Shown here piece after piece: positions 27,585 through 32,143 of a stretch of DNA of 32,143 nt (the stretch's first letter is position 1; each line of letters begins with the position of its first letter). The position numbers were made by a program, and so were the translations under genes. The notes below the pieces were generated by a model. That model saw nothing but the letters and a program-made list of their open reading frames with translations, did not search any database and was not told where the DNA came from. Source of the DNA: Zymomonas sp. (lineage in GTDB: Bacteria > Pseudomonadota > Alphaproteobacteria > Sphingomonadales > Sphingomonadaceae); the NCBI GenBank assembly GCA_027489105.1, contig JAIYAJ010000573.1, positions 1-32,143 of the forward strand, given 5' to 3'.

Positions 27585-27651
27585 ACCGGCCATAGGCCCT
27601 CCGCATAATCCCGCTTTGCCTTGTGGCGATCTCTTGCCATAGGCACGCGCC

Positions 27652-28626
27652 ATGACCGATCCGCCGGCACTGCCCATCTGCGTCGCGGCGCTCTACCGCT
27701 TCGCGCGCTTCGACGATCCCGAAGCGGTGCGCGTGCCACTGGCCCAGCGCTGCGCGGAGCTGGGCATCAAGGGCACGCTGCTGGTCGCGCGAGAAGGGCT
27801 GAACGGAACCATCGCCGGAGCCGATGACGCGATCGCCGCGATCGTCGACCATATTCGCGCGATCCCCGGCTGCGCCGACATCGAGATCAAATATTCGCGT
27901 GCGGCGGCGATGCCCTTCCACCGGATGAAGGTCCGGCCGAAGCGCGAGATCGTGACGATGGGGCAGCCCGACATCGATCCGCTCGAAGGGGTCGGCCATT
28001 ATGTCGAGCCCGAGGACTGGAACGCGCTGATCGCCGATCCCGAGGTGGTCGTGATCGACACGCGCAACGATTATGAGGTGGCGATCGGCAGCTTTGCCGG
28101 CGCGATCGACCCCAAGACACAGAGCTTCCGTGACTTCCCGGCCTGGTTCCGGGCCGAGCGCGAGCGGCTCGCGGGGCAGGGCAAGACGCCGCGCATCGCC
28201 ATGTTCTGCACCGGCGGCATACGCTGCGAAAAGGCGACCGCCTTCGTGAAGGCCGAGGGGATCGAGGACGTCTATCACCTCAAGGGCGGCATCCTGAAAT
28301 ATCTGGAGACGGTCGATCCCGCCGACAGCCTGTGGGAAGGCGAATGCTTCGTCTTCGACCAGCGGGTGGCCGTTGGCCATGGCCTCGCCCCCGGCAGCCA
28401 CAGCCTGTGCTTCGCCTGCCGCCGGCCCGTCAGCCCCGAAGACCGGCAATCCGCGCTCTACGTGGAGGGCGTGTGCTGCCCCGCCTGCCATGATGAGCGC
28501 GACGAGGACCAGCGCCGCCGCTATGCCGAACGCAACCGGCAGGAGCGTCTGGCGGCCGAGCGCGGTGTCGCCCATGTCGGCGCCGTCCTGCCCGGTACCG
28601 ATGACCACGCTGCCGATCCTCTATAG
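27652..28626 (+). CDS. trhO: tRNA uridine(34) hydroxylase TrhO (rhodanese family)
   Basis: This 324-residue protein has the YceA/TrhO layout: an N-terminal ferredoxin-like domain ([16 protein letters not shown] at about 42-57), a rhodanese domain with Cys186 in [11 protein letters not shown], and a C-terminal cysteine cluster ([10 protein letters not shown] and VCCPACHDE) that probably binds zinc. TrhO forms 5-hydroxyuridine at wobble position 34 of certain tRNAs using oxygen. The last 26 bases overlap the next gene in another frame. Confidence 0.94.
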   Translation: MTDPPALPICVAALYRFARFDDPEAVRVPLAQRCAELGIKGTLLVAREGLNGTIAGADDAIAAIVDHIRAIPGCADIEIKYSRAAAMPFHRMKVRPKREIVTMGQPDIDPLEGVGHYVEPEDWNALIADPEVVVIDTRNDYEVAIGSFAGAIDPKTQSFRDFPAWFRAERERLAGQGKTPRIAMFCTGGIRCEKATAFVKAEGIEDVYHLKGGILKYLETVDPADSLWEGECFVFDQRVAVGHGLAPGSHSLCFACRRPVSPEDRQSALYVEGVCCPACHDERDEDQRRRYAERNRQERLAAERGVAHVGAVLPGTDDHAADPL

Positions 28627-29230
28627 CTTTCGCCGCTGCCCCTATGCGATGCGGGCGCGCATGGCGATGCTCGTATCGGGGCAGCGCTGCGAGATCCGCG
28701 AGGTGAAGCTGTCCGCCAAGCCGCCCGAGCTGGCGGCGGCATCGGCCAAGGCGACGGTACCGGTGCTGTGCCTGCCCGACGGCAGAACGCTCGACGAGAG
28801 CCTCGACATCATGCGCTGGGCGCTCGGCCGGGCCGATCCCGAAGCCTGGCTCGATCGCGACGACCCTATGGTGATCGCGGCCAATGACGGGCCGTTCAAG
28901 CATCATCTCGACCGCTACAAATATCCCGAGCGGCATGGCAGCGACGCGACGCTGCACCGCGCCGAGGGGCTGGCGCTGCTCGATGAGCTGGAGCAGCGCC
29001 TTGCCGATCGCCCCTATCTGTGTGGCGCTCGGCGGGGGCTGGCCGACATCGCCCTCTTCCCCTTCGTCCGGCAGTTCGCCGAGGTCGACCGCCCGTGGTT
29101 CGACGCGCAGCCGCTGCCGGCGACCCGGCACTGGCTGGCCGGGCTGATCGGCAGTGACTTGTTCGTCGCCATCATGGTGCGCCTGGCGCCCTGGAAGACT
29201 GGGGACGCGCCGATCACCTTTCCGGCCTAG
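28601..29230 (+). CDS. Glutathione S-transferase-like protein
   Basis: This 209-residue protein has an N-terminal thioredoxin-fold domain with [15 protein letters not shown] (Cys13-Pro14-Tyr15), [10 protein letters not shown] and the glutathione-contact [11 protein letters not shown], then a helical C-terminal domain ([18 protein letters not shown]). It resembles Grx2/GST-type glutathione-dependent oxidoreductases with a cysteine active site. It starts 26 bases inside trhO without a clear ribosome binding site, so translation probably depends on trhO. It ends two bases from the convergent peptidase gene. Confidence 0.85.
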   Translation: MTTLPILYSFRRCPYAMRARMAMLVSGQRCEIREVKLSAKPPELAAASAKATVPVLCLPDGRTLDESLDIMRWALGRADPEAWLDRDDPMVIAANDGPFKHHLDRYKYPERHGSDATLHRAEGLALLDELEQRLADRPYLCGARRGLADIALFPFVRQFAEVDRPWFDAQPLPATRHWLAGLIGSDLFVAIMVRLAPWKTGDAPITFPA

Positions 29231-29231
29231 C

Positions 29232-31190
29232 TCAGGGCTTTGCCGCCGGCGCCGGGTCGGGCGGGTTGTGCTTCTCGACAAAGGCGACCGAGGCCTTGAG
29301 CATCGCCAGCCGCGTCTCGCCCTTCGACAGCCAATGATCCTCGCCTTCGAGCTTGATGAACTCGTGCGGCTTGCCCGCGCGGGACAGGGCGGACGCCATC
29401 TGGCGGCTCTGGTCGAAGGGCACGACGATGTCGTCGACGCCGTGGATCAGCAGGATGGGGGCGTCTGCGCGCGCCGCGAAATTGGCCGGAGAAACCTCCT
29501 TCATGTCCCGGCCTGTGCCGACCTCCGTGCGCAAGGCGCGTATGACGGTGCGATTCTGTCCGCTCTCGCGGATATTGGTAGAAAGCATGCGGGCTACGTC
29601 TGCGACGCCCGCGACCGAAACTGCGCAGCGGTAAAGACCCTGTTGTAGCGTGACACCCGCCAGCGCCGCATAGCCGCCATAGCTGGCGCCGACGATGCAC
29701 ACGCGCTTCGGATCGATGATGCCCTGCCGCGCAAGATCGGCGACGCCGTCGGAAATGTCGGTCTGCATCTTGCGGCCCCATTCGCCGCGGCCGGCAAGAC
29801 GGAAGGCAGAGCCCAGTCCTTCAGACCCCCGGAAATTGGGCTGCAATACTGCATAGCCCCGCGATGCATAGGCCTGCGCCCACCAGTCGAACACGGGGTA
29901 GTCGCGCGCGGCGGGGCCACCATGGGGCAGGACGATCAACGGCAGATTCCGCTCGCTCCGCCCTGACGGCAGGGTCAGGACAGCCCCGATCTCGAGGCCA
30001 TCGCCCGCCTTGTAGCGGATCAACCGCATCGGTCCCACGTCGCCCACATTGATCGCATAGCTGCTGCCGAGCGGTTCGGCGCGCCCCGTCTTGATGTCGA
30101 CGACCCAGTAGCTCTGAGGGTCGCCCGGCCCGTCGGTACGAACGATCATCTTGTCGAAACTGGTGTTGGCGTCGATCAGGCGCACCGTCGCGTCGGGAAA
30201 GGCCCGGCGGGCGGCGGCCATGCGCTTTTCACGCCGCTCGTCGAAAAAATGATCCTCCTGGATATCTGCTTCACGGGTGTAGCCGACGGTCAGCCGGCTT
30301 CGGTCGTCGGTGATGAGCTGCCCTGCATATTCGTTCGGCAGCAGCTCGACGGGCGTTCCGCCGGTCAGCGGCACTTCGAAAGCCCTTCGCCGACCCTCGG
30401 TATCTTCGTCGATATACATCACGGTGCCTGCGGAGCGCCCCAGGCTTAGCAGCGAGACGTCGCCCAGCGGGGATCGGCCGCTGGCGATCTTCTGACGCTG
30501 TCCATTGTAGAGCGTCCAGTCGCCGCGGTCTTCTTCATAGTCGAGATAAGCAGCGAGGCTGCCGTCAGCGGCGACGACCCAGTCGCGCCACGTCGAATCC
30601 GAGGGCGCCCGGTTCGACACGAGGCGCGCCTTTTGCGTCTCCAAGTCGACCTCGTAGAGTTCCGCCTTGGTGCTCTTGAGCATGAAATCATAGCCAGACC
30701 GCTCCAGCGTGATTCCGCCGAAATAGCCGTACCAGCGACCGTCGCGCTCGATCGCCCCGTAATAGCCGCGCACGCCGCCGGTTATACGATCTTCCTTCTC
30801 GAAGATCGTCCATGGCGCGCCCTTGCCGAGATTGACGACGATCATGGTGCTGAGTTCGGTCTTGTCGGTCGTGAAGCCGAAGCCGAGGGCATAGGTGCTG
30901 GTGGCGTGGATCAGCAGGGTTTCGTCGCCTGCCCAGTGGATCGAGCGCAGCTTGTATTCGCCGACCTCGACCGATGAGAGCAGCTTTCGGTTCGCGTCGG
31001 TCACCAGCAACTGGCGCTTGCCCTGGAACATGCCGATCACCGCGATCCGCTCGCCCGATGGCGACATTGCGGTCATCTCCAGCGTCGGCAGCTTGCCATA
31101 GACGTCGAGCGGCGGGGCGGCCGTGGCCGGAATACACGCCAGAATCAGAGATACGGCAATCAGCCGCGCGAACCACGAAACGACGATCAT
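29232..31190 (-). CDS. Exported S9-family (prolyl oligopeptidase-type) peptidase
   Basis: This 652-residue protein has a signal peptide (residues 1-25, ending in ATAA), a beta-propeller-like region (about 30-400) and a C-terminal alpha/beta-hydrolase domain. The nucleophile is Ser503 in GASYGGY, and Asp587 (HGVDDIVVP) and His619 (EDHW) complete the triad. Relatives are dipeptidyl- or acylaminoacyl-type peptidases acting on short peptides in the periplasm. AAGGGGGCAG stands before the ATG. The stop is one base from the convergent glutathione-transferase stop. Single gene; no operon partners. Confidence 0.92.
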   Translation of the reverse strand: MIVVSWFARLIAVSLILACIPATAAPPLDVYGKLPTLEMTAMSPSGERIAVIGMFQGKRQLLVTDANRKLLSSVEVGEYKLRSIHWAGDETLLIHATSTYALGFGFTTDKTELSTMIVVNLGKGAPWTIFEKEDRITGGVRGYYGAIERDGRWYGYFGGITLERSGYDFMLKSTKAELYEVDLETQKARLVSNRAPSDSTWRDWVVAADGSLAAYLDYEEDRGDWTLYNGQRQKIASGRSPLGDVSLLSLGRSAGTVMYIDEDTEGRRRAFEVPLTGGTPVELLPNEYAGQLITDDRSRLTVGYTREADIQEDHFFDERREKRMAAARRAFPDATVRLIDANTSFDKMIVRTDGPGDPQSYWVVDIKTGRAEPLGSSYAINVGDVGPMRLIRYKAGDGLEIGAVLTLPSGRSERNLPLIVLPHGGPAARDYPVFDWWAQAYASRGYAVLQPNFRGSEGLGSAFRLAGRGEWGRKMQTDISDGVADLARQGIIDPKRVCIVGASYGGYAALAGVTLQQGLYRCAVSVAGVADVARMLSTNIRESGQNRTVIRALRTEVGTGRDMKEVSPANFAARADAPILLIHGVDDIVVPFDQSRQMASALSRAGKPHEFIKLEGEDHWLSKGETRLAMLKASVAFVEKHNPPDPAPAAKP

Positions 31191-31246
31191 TTCTGCCCCC
31201 TTAGCAGCCTTATCGATAGCCGTGCGACTGGCGGCGGCCAGCCCAT

Positions 31247-31267
31247 ATTGCTCCGATACGGAGCAAT
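31247..31267. terminator. Inverted repeat downstream of the HerA-like gene
   Basis: ATTGCTCCG-ATA-CGGAGCAAT has perfect 9-base arms. On the minus strand it starts six bases after the stop of the HerA-like gene and lies 57 bases before the S9 peptidase start. It could be a terminator for the first (no clear T run follows) or an operator for the second. Confidence 0.5.
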
Positions 31268-31273
31268 CGGCGT

Positions 31274-32143
31274 CTATTCGGCGGCTTCGGGCAGCGAGGC
31301 GGCGGTGGTCCAGCCGAGGCGGGGGATGTTGATCGAGCGTTTGCCCGACAGGTCGGTGCGCAGGACGAAGATGCCCTGCTCCTCCATATAGGCGATCAAC
31401 CGGCGGACGCGGCCGAGCGAATGGGTGCCGTAGACCTGCGCCATCACCGTGTCGGACGGCGCCTCCTGCCCGTCGCGCGCGGCGCGGGCGACCAGCAGGA
31501 AGGGAGCGAGCATGTCATCGGGCAGCGAGGCGCCGATCGCCAGCGCATCGAGCCATCCTTCGTCGAGTTCGCCATAAAGACCGGCGCGCGCCATGGCGAG
31601 ACGGCGCCGGAAGCCGGCCAGGTCGAGTCCGGGGCTCGACAGGCGCTGCATCCGGCAGCGCACGGCAAAATCCTGGAACAGCACCGCAGGCTGGCGATAG
31701 GTCGCCTCGGGGTCCTCGACCATTTCGCGCAGCACGGCGTCGATCACCGCGTCGCGTTCCTCGTCGGGCATGGCCGGGCCACCCGGCGCGGCCGATGGCG
31801 TCAGCACCGGGCCCGAGCGGCTGATCGCGCGGAGAAGGTCGTCGCTGGTGGGGGTGGGGGCCCGCGGTGGCGGCGGCGCGACGGGCAGGTCGTCGCCCGG
31901 CGCGAAGAGCAGGCCCTGCAGATCCTCGGGCGGGGCCGAGGGCAGGGGAACCAGCTTGGGGCTGCCGCTGCGCGCCGAGGTCTGCACTGCGCCCACCGTC
32001 ACCGCGATCGGGCGACGCGACACTGCCGGGCCGAGCGCAAGGAACTGGCCGCGCGGCAGATCGCGGATCGTCTCGGCCTGCCGCCTGTCCATGCCGAGCA
32101 GGTCGGCCGCGCGCGCCATGTCGATGTCGAGAAAGGTGCGGCC
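31274..32143 (-). CDS. HerA-like (DUF87-type) ATP-binding protein, C-terminal part
   Basis: The frame is open from the window edge to TAG at 31274-31276, giving the last 289 residues of a larger protein. The visible segment RTFLDIDMARAADLLGM, then IRDLPRGQFLALGPAVSRRP, resembles the end of the ATPase core of HerA/VirB4-like proteins, where a conserved GxFxALGP strand follows the motor. A proline-rich linker and a helical tail with a probable winged-helix (SLGRVRRLIAYMEEQGIFVLRTD) come after it. The Walker motifs must lie beyond the window. In the family such proteins translocate DNA or act in repair or anti-phage defence; the role here is undecided. Confidence 0.6.
   Translation of the reverse strand, partial: GRTFLDIDMARAADLLGMDRRQAETIRDLPRGQFLALGPAVSRRPIAVTVGAVQTSARSGSPKLVPLPSAPPEDLQGLLFAPGDDLPVAPPPPRAPTPTSDDLLRAISRSGPVLTPSAAPGGPAMPDEERDAVIDAVLREMVEDPEATYRQPAVLFQDFAVRCRMQRLSSPGLDLAGFRRRLAMARAGLYGELDEGWLDALAIGASLPDDMLAPFLLVARAARDGQEAPSDTVMAQVYGTHSLGRVRRLIAYMEEQGIFVLRTDLSGKRSINIPRLGWTTAASLPEAAE

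Overview
This window looks like chromosome from an alphaproteobacterium of the sphingomonad group (Sphingomonas, Sphingobium, Rhizorhabdus or Novosphingobium type). The grounds are high GC, two outer-membrane TonB-dependent receptors beside catabolic genes, a bifunctional CysN-CysC, an FtsK/UbiH neighbourhood and a COQ4-type protein. The genus is an inference; no rRNA is present.

Layout. (1) Positions 1-7290: a TonB-dependent receptor on the minus strand, apparently broken by an in-frame stop, faces away from a tight plus-strand operon. The operon encodes an HsaA-like flavin-dependent monooxygenase, a meta-cleavage alpha/beta hydrolase, 2-keto-4-pentenoate hydratase, acylating acetaldehyde dehydrogenase, 4-hydroxy-2-oxovalerate aldolase and a ketosteroid-dehydrogenase/fumarate-reductase-like flavoprotein. 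This is the lower part of a meta-cleavage pathway, ending in acetyl-CoA and pyruvate. The ring-cleaving dioxygenase and the flavin reductase are not in the window. (2) Positions 7297-8379: a LuxR-type regulator, convergent with the operon. (3) Positions 8457-12057: cysD, cysNC and cysQ, which make APS and PAPS and remove PAP. (4) Positions 12100-20782: a second accessory locus with a TetR regulator, a D-aminoacylase-type amidohydrolase, a LysM-like mini-protein, an unknown 83-residue protein, a COQ4-family protein, an NTF2-like protein, a second TetR regulator, an intact TonB-dependent receptor, a second NTF2-like protein and a short-chain dehydrogenase. (5) Positions 20858-21591: a yefM-yoeB toxin-antitoxin pair with a recognisable operator, next to a tRNA-Gly(GCC) gene on the minus strand. 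(6) Positions 21753-29230: housekeeping genes, namely a thioredoxin-TPR protein, a LON-domain protein, a 55-residue Trm112 protein, a UbiH-type hydroxylase, ftsK, a small exported protein, trhO and a glutathione-transferase-like protein. (7) Positions 29232-32143: an exported S9 peptidase and the C-terminal part of a HerA-like ATPase that runs off the window.

The most interesting part is region 4. A protein with the intact COQ4 motif HDxxH-x11-E sits in an apparent catabolic operon rather than with quinone genes, preceded by two tiny genes of unknown role. COQ4 has been linked to C1 decarboxylation/hydroxylation of an aromatic ring in ubiquinone synthesis, so a COQ4 paralogue acting on an imported aromatic substrate is a testable idea. 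The tRNA-Gly gene separates this accessory stretch from the core genes, which would suit an old integration boundary, but no integrase or repeated attachment site is visible.
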